From contig NZ_BIXY01000013.1 in NCBI RefSeq assembly GCF_008326305.1, positions 37,868 to 101,867 on the forward strand: 64,000 nucleotides of DNA. The letters run 5' to 3'. Both the position numbers and the translations under genes were made by a program. The DNA is from Dictyobacter arantiisoli. Its GTDB lineage: Bacteria > Chloroflexota > Ktedonobacteria > Ktedonobacterales > Ktedonobacteraceae. The notes beneath the pieces were generated by a model. The model was not told the DNA's origin and made no database searches. It saw only the letters and a program-made list of their open reading frames with translations. Below are positions 37,732 to 47,393 of the stretch, one piece after another (the first letter of the stretch is position 1; the number at the start of each line of letters is the position of its first letter).

Positions 37732-37989
37732 TTAGGGCTCGTCGACTGGCACTTCTCGTTCTGTCGGATCTGGATGTGAGGTCTCTTCGCGCAATATCTC
37801 TGGAACCGCCTGCTCGGCATGCCTGCGAGCGCACTCTTGCAGGAGCGACTGTTGGCCGGTCAGCCAATGTTGCAAATCGAGCGCCTCCTGTGGCGTGAGC
37901 GTCAGACGGACCCCTTCTCCTGTGATTGCCAGTGCCCCTTCTTGCTCATGTAATTCCACCACATGCTGACCTAAATCGCGTGTACTCAC
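37732..37989 (-). CDS. small hypothetical protein, 85 aa
   Basis: The start is GTG at 37989 with AAGGAA 6 bases upstream; an ATG 7 codons earlier overlaps that motif. Residues 5-45 suggest a few beta strands then a helix (GEGVRLTLTPQEALDLQHWL), and the tail is Glu/Pro-rich and disordered-looking. A bidirectional terminator follows it. No family is recognised. Confidence 0.6.
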   Translation of the reverse strand: MSTRDLGQHVVELHEQEGALAITGEGVRLTLTPQEALDLQHWLTGQQSLLQECARRHAEQAVPEILREETSHPDPTEREVPVDEP

Positions 37990-38482
37990 TGCTTCTTCCT
38001 TTCTACACATCTGGTACAGGAATAAATAACCATGGAGAGTGAGTATTCAGTTCCCCATGCATCTATCATAACATTTCTTTTGATACGTATATCCGTCCTC
38101 ATCCGCTACAGGCCCGCTGCGGATCTCATCTCTGCCATAAGATTTACGCAGGCCTTAGCCATTTTGAGCGCCATTGACGCGAAACATCATACAGCGCGAA
38201 ACATCATATATATCATATATAAAGAACAGAAAATCACCATTAAAAAGATACCTTTTTGGGAGTGATGATGCACTATTATCCATTCATATCGGTAGGAATT
38301 GTGCAGTAACTGCTTGTCATAAGCTCACTTTTTTCGTATACTTATGAGGCTATTGGCAGTCTTATACTATAGTACTATACTTATTTCTGCTCTAGTATTT
38401 TTATCAATGTTTTGGATAAACTCTCTTTATTGGCGTCATACTTTAGCAGAGGATAGCACTTCTTTTCAATGAAAGGTATCAT
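37990..38482. other. 493-bp intergenic region before the caspase operon
   Basis: No gene is supported. It contains a 13-bp direct repeat GCGAAACATCATA at 38179-38191 and 38196-38208 (17-bp period), followed by TA-rich sequence. This region must hold the operon promoter. Confidence 0.4.
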
Positions 38483-39724
38483 ATGACCGCCTCACTTAGA
38501 GCAACCGTTGTAGGTTTAAATGAGTATTCTGATCGACGCACAAAGGATGCCTGGCTAAAATTCGCCCGTGCGGATGCGGAGGCTATTGGTCAACTGCTCG
38601 CTTCCTCCAGCGCATTCCAGGTGGAGCGTGTGGATGTGTTGCTGGATGGGCAGGCCAACGAGTTCGCGGTACAGGAGAGCTTGAACTCGACCTTTTTCTC
38701 ACGTCGACAGATGAGTAATACGGTGGCGCTCTTTTATTTCGCAGGCCATGGGACGCCCCATCCTTTGGATGATCGTATTCTTTTATGTTGTCATGATGTT
38801 GATCCTGCTAATCCCAATCATGGTGGCATCCGTCTCAATGATATTTATGATTTGCTACATAGGAGCGGCGCGGACTGCAATATTGCGATTATTGATGCTT
38901 GCTTTAGCGGAGATATTATCAATGTACAGGATATGAAGCGCGTTTACCATATTTCGCCGGTAGAGCAGGCGAAGAAGGCTATCGAGACGTTACAGGGGCG
39001 TGAGGATAAGACGATTGCTATTTTTGCCGCCTGTCGTTCTTCAGAGGAGGCACGCGAGACGAAAGAGCGCGGGCATGGCATCTATACCGATGAGATTCTT
39101 CAGGGCTGGCGCGATGGCCTGGCTGGCGATGAGCAGGGCGTTGTCAGTCTGCTGGGGCTGGCCCACTATCTTTCCCAACGCTTTGCCCGTGATCGCCAGG
39201 TCCCGCAGTTTACTATTCGCGGGGCCGGTCAAATCGAGCTACAGCGGGGACAACCTCGTTCCAGCGAGGCAGTGAAAGAAAAGATCGAGCCTCTCAAACC
39301 CGGTACTAAATTGACTAATGTGTATGGAGAGATTCACCTGCCAACCTTTATCCCACAACAAGCCGCTCACATTTCGCGCCAGCAGCTGATCATCGGTAGC
39401 GTTGCGCTGCTTGTTGCCTTGCTGCTTTGTAGTATTGCCACGGCGACTGTACCCGTATTAGGTGGCTTCTTCTTTGGTGCGTTCGCTCTATGGGGAATCA
39501 TTGCCCCTATCCTGCTGATTGCTGTTACACGCTGGTCCATTCCTGTCTTTGTGGTGCAACTTGCCCTCCTGGGAGGATATGGCTTTGATCATTTCCAGTG
39601 GCGTATCCCGGTTATGAATCCCGCTCTGGCTTTTCTGGCTAGCTTTGAACCTATTTATTGGCTACTCTTACTACTTGAAACTGCTATGATTGTTTTTATG
39701 GCTTTCTATCTTTCTACACGCTGA
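38483..39724 (+). CDS. caspase-like (C14) protease with membrane tail
   Basis: The N-terminal 250 residues form a caspase/metacaspase domain. The catalytic His89 is in FYFAGHG and Cys140 in IIDACFSGD, and CRSSEEA closes the fold. Four hydrophobic helices fill residues 303-410, so the protease should be anchored with its catalytic domain in the cytoplasm. AAAGG precedes the ATG. It is the first of seven rightward genes ending with a nucleosidase. In prokaryotic conflict systems caspase domains act as suicide effectors activated by partner proteins, which is the inferred role here. Confidence 0.9.
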   Translation: MTASLRATVVGLNEYSDRRTKDAWLKFARADAEAIGQLLASSSAFQVERVDVLLDGQANEFAVQESLNSTFFSRRQMSNTVALFYFAGHGTPHPLDDRILLCCHDVDPANPNHGGIRLNDIYDLLHRSGADCNIAIIDACFSGDIINVQDMKRVYHISPVEQAKKAIETLQGREDKTIAIFAACRSSEEARETKERGHGIYTDEILQGWRDGLAGDEQGVVSLLGLAHYLSQRFARDRQVPQFTIRGAGQIELQRGQPRSSEAVKEKIEPLKPGTKLTNVYGEIHLPTFIPQQAAHISRQQLIIGSVALLVALLLCSIATATVPVLGGFFFGAFALWGIIAPILLIAVTRWSIPVFVVQLALLGGYGFDHFQWRIPVMNPALAFLASFEPIYWLLLLLETAMIVFMAFYLSTR

Positions 39725-39837
39725 ATGCAGCTATGAGGATTCTATAGATTTTAATGAATAAAAAGCAATGGCAGGTAGTACCGTAAGGGTGGGGGATTAT
39801 AGAAAGATGAAAGATGAAAAATGAAAGATGATTATGT

Positions 39838-41355
39838 ATGAGTGTTGGTGATGGAGAGAGAAAAATTCACACGATTGGGATTGATCTGGGGACTACCTTT
39901 TCCGCTGTGGCTATCCTGGATCAAAATGGTCAGGCACAGGCGCTTCCCAACGCGGAAGGAAGTCTGACAACCCCATCGGTGGCGCTCTGGCATGAAGGGA
40001 CCTTTGTTGTCGGTCAGTCCGCTTTGGATCTGGTACAATCTGCCCCTCTGGAGCAGCGCGAGCCATTGACGGCTTCTCTGGTGCGCGGCGTAAAGCGTAT
40101 GATCGGACAACCGCCGGATGGTGGTTTGTTGACTGGTGGCTTTCGGACCACGCCTGTCGCGGTTTCGGCGGCGATTCTCGCCAAGCTGGCACGCGATGCA
40201 TCAACCCAACTTGGCTTTCCCGTTAGCCAGGCAGTGATTACCGTGCCAGCTCATTTTGGGGATGGCGAACGGAGCGCGACAAAGGCTGCTGCAGAGATGG
40301 CCGGATTACAGGTCTTGCAGATGATGAATGAGCCAAGTGCCGCTGCGTTGGCCTATAGCCATGGGAAAGCGGTCCAGCCGGGCGTGGCACTGGTCTTCGA
40401 TCTGGGTGGTGGCACCTTTGATGCTACTGTACTCCAGCACGATGAACAGGGGAATGCGCGGGTACTGGCGACACAGGGGATTGAAGAACTGGGCGGTATT
40501 AATTTTACCAATAAGCTGGCAGGCGAGTTGCAGCGTCGCTATGAGAGTCAGACGCAGCAGCGTTATCCCTCCGATCATCTTGCCAGTGATCTGTTAGTCG
40601 TCGAGGCTGAGAAGGCCAAATGCCAGTTAAGCGAGCAGAATGAGATTACTGTCGAACTCGCGCCCATTGGCGCTCCTGCTGCCAGTATTATCCTGACGCG
40701 TCGCCAGTTTGAGCGCCAGATCAATCTGCATTTGATCCAGTTACAGACAGCAGTAGAGATTGCACTGGAGCGGGCCCGGCTCACGCCTGAAAAGGTTGAG
40801 CGCGTGCTGCTCTGTGGCGGCTCATCGCGCATTCCAGCCGTACAAGCGATGCTGGAGGATCTGTTTGGGAAGCCACCTGAGCGTATTTTAGATCTGGATT
40901 TGAGTGTCGCCCTTGGGGCGGCTTATCAGGCGGCGAACTGTGAGCGTGTTCAGCAAGGGCAGGAAGCGGGCCTTCAGCTGCTCTCTGGCGGCCTGATCGT
41001 GGATTGTGTAAGTTACGCGGTCGGTATCGCGATCCTCAATGCACGCGGTGATCAGCAGGTCAAGCTGATTATGCTGCATGCGGGCGATCCACTCGATACC
41101 TGGAGTCCACCCTACGCGGTCCGCCTTGCCAGCGCATCCAGTAATTTTCCACCCATCGCGGTCTATCGCGGTGAAGAGACTCAGCTTGATGCGGCAGATT
41201 ATTTAGGTGAGACGATTGTTACGCTGCCGCCTGGCTTGAATGCGGGAACCCGTGCCATGATCCAAATGTTGCAGGATCAAAGTGGCCTGATCCATATTCA
41301 AATTGTGATGAATGAACAGATTGTACCGGGCGCACTGCAACGTGTACAACACTGA
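39838..41355 (+). CDS. Hsp70-family protein lacking the C-terminal lid
   Basis: The ATPase domain is complete: IGIDLGTTFSAVA, VFDLGGGTFDATVL and LLCGGSSRIPAVQAML. About 130 further residues can form a reduced substrate-binding beta domain, but the alpha-helical lid and the acidic tail are missing: 505 aa against about 610-640 for DnaK. No grpE or dnaJ is adjacent. Two J-domain-like proteins are encoded later in the same operon and are its probable partners. Just upstream is an AAAGATGAAAGATG-like simple repeat. Confidence 0.92.
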   Translation: MSVGDGERKIHTIGIDLGTTFSAVAILDQNGQAQALPNAEGSLTTPSVALWHEGTFVVGQSALDLVQSAPLEQREPLTASLVRGVKRMIGQPPDGGLLTGGFRTTPVAVSAAILAKLARDASTQLGFPVSQAVITVPAHFGDGERSATKAAAEMAGLQVLQMMNEPSAAALAYSHGKAVQPGVALVFDLGGGTFDATVLQHDEQGNARVLATQGIEELGGINFTNKLAGELQRRYESQTQQRYPSDHLASDLLVVEAEKAKCQLSEQNEITVELAPIGAPAASIILTRRQFERQINLHLIQLQTAVEIALERARLTPEKVERVLLCGGSSRIPAVQAMLEDLFGKPPERILDLDLSVALGAAYQAANCERVQQGQEAGLQLLSGGLIVDCVSYAVGIAILNARGDQQVKLIMLHAGDPLDTWSPPYAVRLASASSNFPPIAVYRGEETQLDAADYLGETIVTLPPGLNAGTRAMIQMLQDQSGLIHIQIVMNEQIVPGALQRVQH

Positions 41356-41385
41356 TTCGCATGCAAAAAGAGAAAGGATTCCCCG

Positions 41386-42822
41386 ATGCCAAAGGATGAA
41401 AATAATACTATTGTTGAGCTGGATGATGAACATAATGTGTTCATTTTAACGGAAGAGCAGTTACATCCCAATCTGATCGGTTTCCATCGCGTACAGGTCG
41501 ACGCGACTGAGAAATGTCTGATTTATCGCGATGGCCTCTTATTTAAGACACTTGGACCGGGGCCGCATCGCTGGTGGAATGGCTTCCGTCATAAATGGAA
41601 AAAGCAACGTATCAATATGCGGGTCGAGATGCTCCCTTTTTCCGTCAAAGGGCGCGTCAAGGGACCTGCTATGCCGCAGGACGTGCCGGGAGCCGCCGCT
41701 GTAGATCTGGCCTGCGATGTGACCGCAGCGCTTGATCTGGTTTGTAGGCTGGCCGACATTGATACATTTTTGCAATATCGCAATCCTCTCTCGGTTTTCT
41801 CCTCTTCCTTCCAGAATATGGTCGTTGAATTGATTGGGAATCTTCCCTACGACCAGTTGGGCAAGTGGGCCGTTGATCTGCGCACACAAATCTATGATCG
41901 CTTAACGCTTCCAGGACGCGATAATGCGGAGCGCCGCGTGGGTATTCGCGTTGAGGAGGTCTTTGTACGCGAGTTTAAGCCCAATACCGCGCATGATCGC
42001 AATATGATGGCGAACTATCAATTGGTGGAGCGTGTACGCCGTGAGGTTGCTGAGGCCGAGGCGAAAGAACAGGGTGCGGTCAAGACCGCTGCCTCTCTGC
42101 GTGCTCAGGGCGAATTGCTGAATATCGCGCCATCTATTCTGGCCTTGAAGGATACTCCAATTGGTATCGAGTTGCTCAAACATGATGCGAGCCTGCGCAA
42201 TATGGCCTTCGCGGCGGGCCTCAATCCTGGTGTCAATATCCAACCTATTCGGGACACGACCGGACAACTGACTTCAGGGCAAACCGGCCAGATTGGATAT
42301 CTAAATCCACCGTCCGCCGATCCTCGGGGCATACCAGCGCCACCTCCGGGAGCTTCAGGACCTCTCTATAATAGCGCCCAGCCTCAGGTCTCTGGACAAC
42401 TGTATGACAATACGACGCTATCAAACACCTCACCCTTCTCCCCGCCCAGCAGCGGATCGCCATCCGGCGCACCTGCGTCAGGTGGAGAGCCAGTCGAGAG
42501 TGCCCGCCGCGCTCGTGAGTTGGAGGCGTTGCAACAGCAGGGATTTATTCCTGTGGGGGTGGGCAAGGTTGAGCCACTGCGCGATCAGAATGGCAATCCA
42601 ACCACGCGTGAATGGGTCTTGATGGTCCAGTCCCCCCGTGCGGATGGTTTTCCTTTGATTGTTTTTCACTGTCCTGTGCTTTATCCTACCGTCGCACCAA
42701 CTGTGCAGGTACGTCAGGCCACTGGAAGCCTGACCTGGACGGTACCCAATACTCTCAATAGCTGGCAGGCCGGTCGCCTGCTGGTAGAGATAGCGCAAGA
42801 GATCAATAACGATCTGCCGTAG
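41386..42822 (+). CDS. SPFH/band-7-like protein with Pro/Ser linker and RWD/E2-like tail
   Basis: Residues 25-270 resemble an SPFH domain: IGFHRVQVDATEKCLIYRDG, GPGPHRWW, an FSSSFQNMVVELIGNLPYDQL block, GIRVEEVFV and a charged Ala/Glu helix (RVRREVAEAEAKEQGA). A Pro/Ser/Gly-rich linker (about 300-370) follows. The last 90 residues include REWVLMVQSP, VFHCPVLYPTVAPTVQV and a Trp, reminiscent of the strand-YPxxPP core of ubiquitin-conjugating/RWD folds but without an obvious active Cys. The fold assignment of the tail is a weak inference. AAAGGA lies 7 bases before the ATG, 30 bases after the Hsp70 gene. Confidence 0.65.
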   Translation: MPKDENNTIVELDDEHNVFILTEEQLHPNLIGFHRVQVDATEKCLIYRDGLLFKTLGPGPHRWWNGFRHKWKKQRINMRVEMLPFSVKGRVKGPAMPQDVPGAAAVDLACDVTAALDLVCRLADIDTFLQYRNPLSVFSSSFQNMVVELIGNLPYDQLGKWAVDLRTQIYDRLTLPGRDNAERRVGIRVEEVFVREFKPNTAHDRNMMANYQLVERVRREVAEAEAKEQGAVKTAASLRAQGELLNIAPSILALKDTPIGIELLKHDASLRNMAFAAGLNPGVNIQPIRDTTGQLTSGQTGQIGYLNPPSADPRGIPAPPPGASGPLYNSAQPQVSGQLYDNTTLSNTSPFSPPSSGSPSGAPASGGEPVESARRARELEALQQQGFIPVGVGKVEPLRDQNGNPTTREWVLMVQSPRADGFPLIVFHCPVLYPTVAPTVQVRQATGSLTWTVPNTLNSWQAGRLLVEIAQEINNDLP

Positions 42823-42870
42823 CATGGACCATGTTCGTGGGCCGCTGGGTCGCATGTGAGAAGAGGTGCA

Positions 42871-45270
42871 ATGCAACTACCGCAACCGTATATCCATACT
42901 TCGCCACGTATGATTGCTATGGTGGATCGACCGCAAATGGTTCCGCGTGAAGGTCCAATTGCGGATGCCGTCTATGGCTATCATACGCTCTGGGCTGCTG
43001 AAGTACCGTTTATTCCTGCCTATGTGCAGACAAACGAAAATACTTTTGAACAGGATACCTCGTTACATATTACACGCGTGCTTGAACGACAGGTGCGCTT
43101 TCTCTATGATCTGGCGCAATCGCGCGATAATCATTCGACCTTTGAGATGCGGCTGGTGGCGTGGCCGCAGGAAGGCGGCTATGCGCAGGTCGGTATTGCC
43201 TTCATCGGGAAGGTCTTTCATCCCGATGAGCGGATTTCGCGTCAGTTGGCGTTGGGATTATGGGATAAGTTCAGTGCCATCTTTCCTCACGAGGCTCCGC
43301 TCTCTTATCCTCTGGTGCCAATCCAGGAGGCGGCTGATCCCAATGGTCTTTCCAGCCATAGTTTCGCGGAATGGTTTGAGCCGCTTCCGCTGACACAGCT
43401 CACTGATCTGCGTAGCATCGTTGAATTGCGTAAATATGAGGATTGGCCGACGGTGCGGGGCATCGGTGGGGTCATGTATGCGCGAGACTATATTCCTCAT
43501 CCTTTTGTGGCGGCCCTGGACTATACTGCTATGGCGCGGCTCTTCGAGACGATGGCGCGTCAACGCGAATTATGCATGGTTGCCATCACGCTTCGTCCAC
43601 AGCGCCTCAGTGACCAGGAAATCATTGTCCTGCACGAGCTTGCGAGCTGGTATCAGAAATCATCCCAGGGGGAGACGGTCATCAGCGGGCCGCTGGTTGA
43701 AGCTATGCGCGAGCTGCAAAGCGATATCTTTGAAGCGTATGTGCGCAGGCGTGCTGACCTGGGCTTGAAGGTCTATGAAAATCTGGTGCGTGAGCAGCGT
43801 AGCCTCTTTCTGGTGCGCTTGCAAGTTGTGGGCGCTCCCATTGCACAGGATGATCTGATTGAGGCGCTGGGTTCAGAGGTGATGGCGAATGCTGGCAATG
43901 CTTATCCCAGCCGCTGGACGCGTGTTGAGCCAACGGCCCGGGATAGTCGTTGGGCACGCTTTAACCTGCAATGGTTGGAGTTTGTGCGTTGGGGCAACTC
44001 GCCCCTGGTCCAACAATATCCACCTCTCCTGCGCTTGCGCCAGCTTGTGACTGTCCAGGAGGCAGCGGGCGCGTTTCGCCTGCCGATTGCTCCCAGCCAC
44101 GGTGGACTGGCTGGCCTGGATGTACGAGATGAGCCTTTTACCCCGCCGCGCATCCTGACTGCGCCGGGACAGGGCATTCCGCTTGGTCATATCCTGGATC
44201 GTGGCACTCCGACCGGGACTACGCTTGCGCTCCCATTTGCCAATTTGCAGCGCCCCACACTGATCCTTGGGGATGCTGACCGCCCGCGTGAGTTGGCTTT
44301 GCAGCACATCCTTGTTGGCCTGCTTGCCCGCAATATTCCCTGGATTCTGATCCGTGGGAGCGCTCCATTTGATAGTGATGCCACGCAGGTTCTGGGGGTG
44401 CGGCGTATCTCGCTTGATTCCCTGCTGGGAAGCGCAATACTGCCCCTGCATCCTTTCCTACCCCCACCTGGCATTACCTATCCTGCCTTTCTGGATAGTC
44501 TGGTCAGGGTGCTGGCGGCATCCTATCGACTGGATGGAGCCGCCAGTATTCTCTTGCGCCGCGCCCTGCACACGACCTATGAGGCGCAGGGATGGACGGC
44601 TACCACGCGTGGACAGGTTATTGAACTGGATGCATTGGCGTCCTGTCTGGAAAAGCTTGCTCTCAGTCCGGAAGTCCCAGTCGAGGTTGGTACCCTGCTG
44701 CGTACACGCTGCGTCCTGCCCCTGCGCGATCTGGCAATCGTTGCCGCGCCTTTGTTACATGCCAGTGCCACAGCGGCGAGCGACCTGTGGTCAGAAGCTA
44801 CGGTCGTCGAACTCGGTGAACTGGGAAATGATCTGCATACCCGTGTCTTGCAAGGATGTTTATGGTCCTGGTTGGCGCTGGCGCTGAGTGCCCGGCCTGC
44901 CACCGCAGGGGATGGCGTACGTGGCATCATCGCATTGGAGGACGCACATGGACTCTTCGCGCCTATCAGTGACGAGCAACATGCTCATGAGCAGGCGAGC
45001 ACAGCAATACTCTTGCCGCTCCTGCTCTCATTAGGACGTGCTCATGTGGGAACCCTGCTCAGCGACCGGCGTCCAGATCTCTTCTCCTCTGAGTTGATCA
45101 GTAAAGCCGGAGCCACGCTTATCACACAAAGTTTTAGTCTCAGTATGCAAAGATCCGCCGCTGCATTACTGAATTTATCCACGCGTCAGCAAGCGCGGGT
45201 AAGCCGCTTAAGCGAGCGCGAAGCCGTCATTTCTCTGTATGGAATGGAAACAGCCCTGATCAATTTATAG
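42871..45270 (+). CDS. HerA/VirB4-like protein with a degenerate ATPase site
   Basis: I start at the ATG at 42871 (AAGAGG upstream); a GTG at 42856 has no ribosome binding site. The N-terminal 430 residues are of mixed fold. From about 460 the layout resembles HerA-FtsK ATPases: a strand PTLILGDADRPRELALQ sits where LxxGxxGxGKT should be, and GIIALEDAHGLF (about 685) resembles Walker B. GTLLSDRRPDLF and TLITQSFS follow, as the sensor strands do in HerA/VirB4 proteins. The P-loop Lys and Gly residues are gone, so ATP hydrolysis is unlikely; it may be a scaffold. The family call is an inference from layout. Confidence 0.55.
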   Translation: MQLPQPYIHTSPRMIAMVDRPQMVPREGPIADAVYGYHTLWAAEVPFIPAYVQTNENTFEQDTSLHITRVLERQVRFLYDLAQSRDNHSTFEMRLVAWPQEGGYAQVGIAFIGKVFHPDERISRQLALGLWDKFSAIFPHEAPLSYPLVPIQEAADPNGLSSHSFAEWFEPLPLTQLTDLRSIVELRKYEDWPTVRGIGGVMYARDYIPHPFVAALDYTAMARLFETMARQRELCMVAITLRPQRLSDQEIIVLHELASWYQKSSQGETVISGPLVEAMRELQSDIFEAYVRRRADLGLKVYENLVREQRSLFLVRLQVVGAPIAQDDLIEALGSEVMANAGNAYPSRWTRVEPTARDSRWARFNLQWLEFVRWGNSPLVQQYPPLLRLRQLVTVQEAAGAFRLPIAPSHGGLAGLDVRDEPFTPPRILTAPGQGIPLGHILDRGTPTGTTLALPFANLQRPTLILGDADRPRELALQHILVGLLARNIPWILIRGSAPFDSDATQVLGVRRISLDSLLGSAILPLHPFLPPPGITYPAFLDSLVRVLAASYRLDGAASILLRRALHTTYEAQGWTATTRGQVIELDALASCLEKLALSPEVPVEVGTLLRTRCVLPLRDLAIVAAPLLHASATAASDLWSEATVVELGELGNDLHTRVLQGCLWSWLALALSARPATAGDGVRGIIALEDAHGLFAPISDEQHAHEQASTAILLPLLLSLGRAHVGTLLSDRRPDLFSSELISKAGATLITQSFSLSMQRSAAALLNLSTRQQARVSRLSEREAVISLYGMETALINL

Positions 45271-45411
45271 ATCATGCGCAAAGAGGAGCAGGGAATGACG
45301 ATCCCATAGGGGCGAATAGATGCGGGATTGTGAAGGGGGGTTGGGTTCCGAGGTCGGGTCCCGGTTCACTTTCCTATATTAGCAGCCAATAGCATGATAG
45401 AAGGGATTGTA

Positions 45412-47391
45412 ATGAAGGATATCAGCAGCTTGCAAATTGATGCACGTTGCGTCAAGTGTGGACGGCTTTCAGGTGCGGACGTCACACTCTATGAGATGCG
45501 CAACCATTTGTTTATTTGTGCGGACTGTCAGCGGGAGGCGGAACAGCAGGGCAAGCAAATCGCCTGGGCTTCGACTGATACAGCTCCCGCTCCGCTCTCT
45601 TCTGCATCACAAGCTCAGACTCAGAGCGCTCAGACCATTGCCGGGCCGCGTCGCACAATCAGTCTCTCCCAGCCTCCGCCATTGCCGCCTGATAGTCTCT
45701 TTGCGGTCCTCTCGTTGCCGCTTGATGCGCCCCTCTCCACCATCGAGGCTGCGCTTGAGAAGAGTATGAAAGGTTGGATGCGTGCGCCCCGCTCGCCTGA
45801 GAAGACAACGATGCTGGATCGTCTGCAAGAATGGCAGGAACTGATCGAGGATGAAGAGCGCCTGGCTGCATACCGTGAGAGTATGAAGCCACAGCGCAAG
45901 GGAAACGCGCTCTCGGTCGGTGGCCGTCTGGTATTGACCACTCAGGAATTTGTGGCTGCCTGTGAGGCCAGTCAGGAGGGATGGGCGGATGGTGAGCGTT
46001 ATCTGCGCATGGGACAGCTCAAGCATTGGGTGCTCTTCCAGCTTGGTGATGTGGCGCTGGCAACTGATATTGGGAATTATCAGACCTGGAATAAGGTGTC
46101 TGACTTCCATGCCTTCAATGAGGCGCTCTATCGGATGGACATGCAGCGCCCCTTCCGGCTCTACAGCGAGACAAAGTGGCAGCCATTAAGTACCCTTCCC
46201 AGCGCCAGAGATCCACAGGAGTTAGCCGCGCTGTGCGATCAACACTGGCATCTGGGGGAACGCAATCTCTTTGAAGGAGCCATGGTTTTCTGGCTGGCTG
46301 CCTGTCATCAGCTTCCCGATGTGCGCAGCTATTTTATTGAGCACCTGGCACGCTATGATCGCAAGAAAGATCAGCGCGGTGTCGGCCTGGAACTCTTATT
46401 GGAACACGCTGTACCGACATTGGAGAAACCCCAACTACGGGTGACCTTTGATGGCGAGGAAGATGGCTATGCGATTAAAAATTGGGATCGTGAGCTGAAT
46501 CATAAGCTGGTGAACGTGAAAGTAGAGAATTTGACACGTGGTTTTGTCAGCTTCAAGCTGCGCCTGGATGCCAGCCCGCAAGGCGATTGGGTTGAATTGA
46601 AACCCGATAATCCCTTATTTGCCCATGGACTTAAAAAAGAGGCATTTCCTGTCCAATCCTTGCTCTCCTTCTGGCAGCTATCCCGGCTTGCGCGTGGCAA
46701 AAGCTATCAACGCAAACTGGTCCTCCAGACGCTCGCTGCTAAGAATGAGCTGGTGATTGTACAGGAGTTTCCGGTTACCATACGCACTCAGAGCTACTAT
46801 CAGGGATTGCGCGGCAAGCTCTGGCTATGGGGATTGCGCGGCAACCTGCCGGGCCTGTTCTGGAATGCCCTCATTGCTCTGCTGCTCAGCTTTACCGTCT
46901 TCAAAATTCTGCCCCTCCTGGTTCCTGCCCCCTGGTATAGCACCTGGACAACCCCCTCTGACTTTATTTTTCCTCTACTCCAGATGTCGGTTGTTGAGGC
47001 TGTCGCGCCATTACAGTCGCTCGATCTGCTTGCCGTATTGATTTTTAGCGCTGTGATCGCTTTTGCTGGCCTTAGATGTGGTTATGCTAAAGGGCATCGC
47101 GACGAAAGTCCACGCAGTAACGCCCGTAGCTATCGGCGTTGGACAGGCTGGCTCTTTTTCTTTTTGATTGTTGGCGTAATCTGGCGCCTGCAATATCCCA
47201 TTCTTTCCATTTACTTACAGGATAACAATAATCAGACGCTGCTGAATTGCGCGCCCTACCTGATTGGTGATGGTATACTCTGGCTACTCTGTTTTGTAAT
47301 CATGCAAGTTATCGTTCTTATCCGTTCTCAATTAGAAAAATATTTACGCACGCGTTACGCAATGCTGTTGGATTTGCCAGGGAGGGAATAG
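45412..47391 (+). CDS. zinc-ribbon, J-like, multi-TM protein
   Basis: AAGGGA lies 5 bases before the ATG at 45412; an earlier ATG (45394) precedes that motif. Cys13-x2-Cys16 and Cys36-x2-Cys39 form a zinc ribbon. Residues about 90-160 (PDSLFAVLSLPLDAPLSTIE onward) look like a degenerate J domain without HPD. A helical block follows with GWADGERYLRMGQLKHWV, a pattern seen in regulatory regions of bacterial kinases and chaperone partners. A beta-rich domain covers about 340-470, and four membrane helices lie in the C-terminal 180 residues. The gene ends 2 bases before the next start, implying co-translation. Confidence 0.7.
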   Translation: MKDISSLQIDARCVKCGRLSGADVTLYEMRNHLFICADCQREAEQQGKQIAWASTDTAPAPLSSASQAQTQSAQTIAGPRRTISLSQPPPLPPDSLFAVLSLPLDAPLSTIEAALEKSMKGWMRAPRSPEKTTMLDRLQEWQELIEDEERLAAYRESMKPQRKGNALSVGGRLVLTTQEFVAACEASQEGWADGERYLRMGQLKHWVLFQLGDVALATDIGNYQTWNKVSDFHAFNEALYRMDMQRPFRLYSETKWQPLSTLPSARDPQELAALCDQHWHLGERNLFEGAMVFWLAACHQLPDVRSYFIEHLARYDRKKDQRGVGLELLLEHAVPTLEKPQLRVTFDGEEDGYAIKNWDRELNHKLVNVKVENLTRGFVSFKLRLDASPQGDWVELKPDNPLFAHGLKKEAFPVQSLLSFWQLSRLARGKSYQRKLVLQTLAAKNELVIVQEFPVTIRTQSYYQGLRGKLWLWGLRGNLPGLFWNALIALLLSFTVFKILPLLVPAPWYSTWTTPSDFIFPLLQMSVVEAVAPLQSLDLLAVLIFSAVIAFAGLRCGYAKGHRDESPRSNARSYRRWTGWLFFFLIVGVIWRLQYPILSIYLQDNNNQTLLNCAPYLIGDGILWLLCFVIMQVIVLIRSQLEKYLRTRYAMLLDLPGRE

Positions 47392-47393
47392 GT

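Noticed and set aside
38483..39724. Caspase-like gene as an ordinary metacaspase unrelated to its neighbours
   Set aside because: Not excluded, but the uninterrupted same-strand gene run with chaperone and nucleosidase partners favours a shared system.
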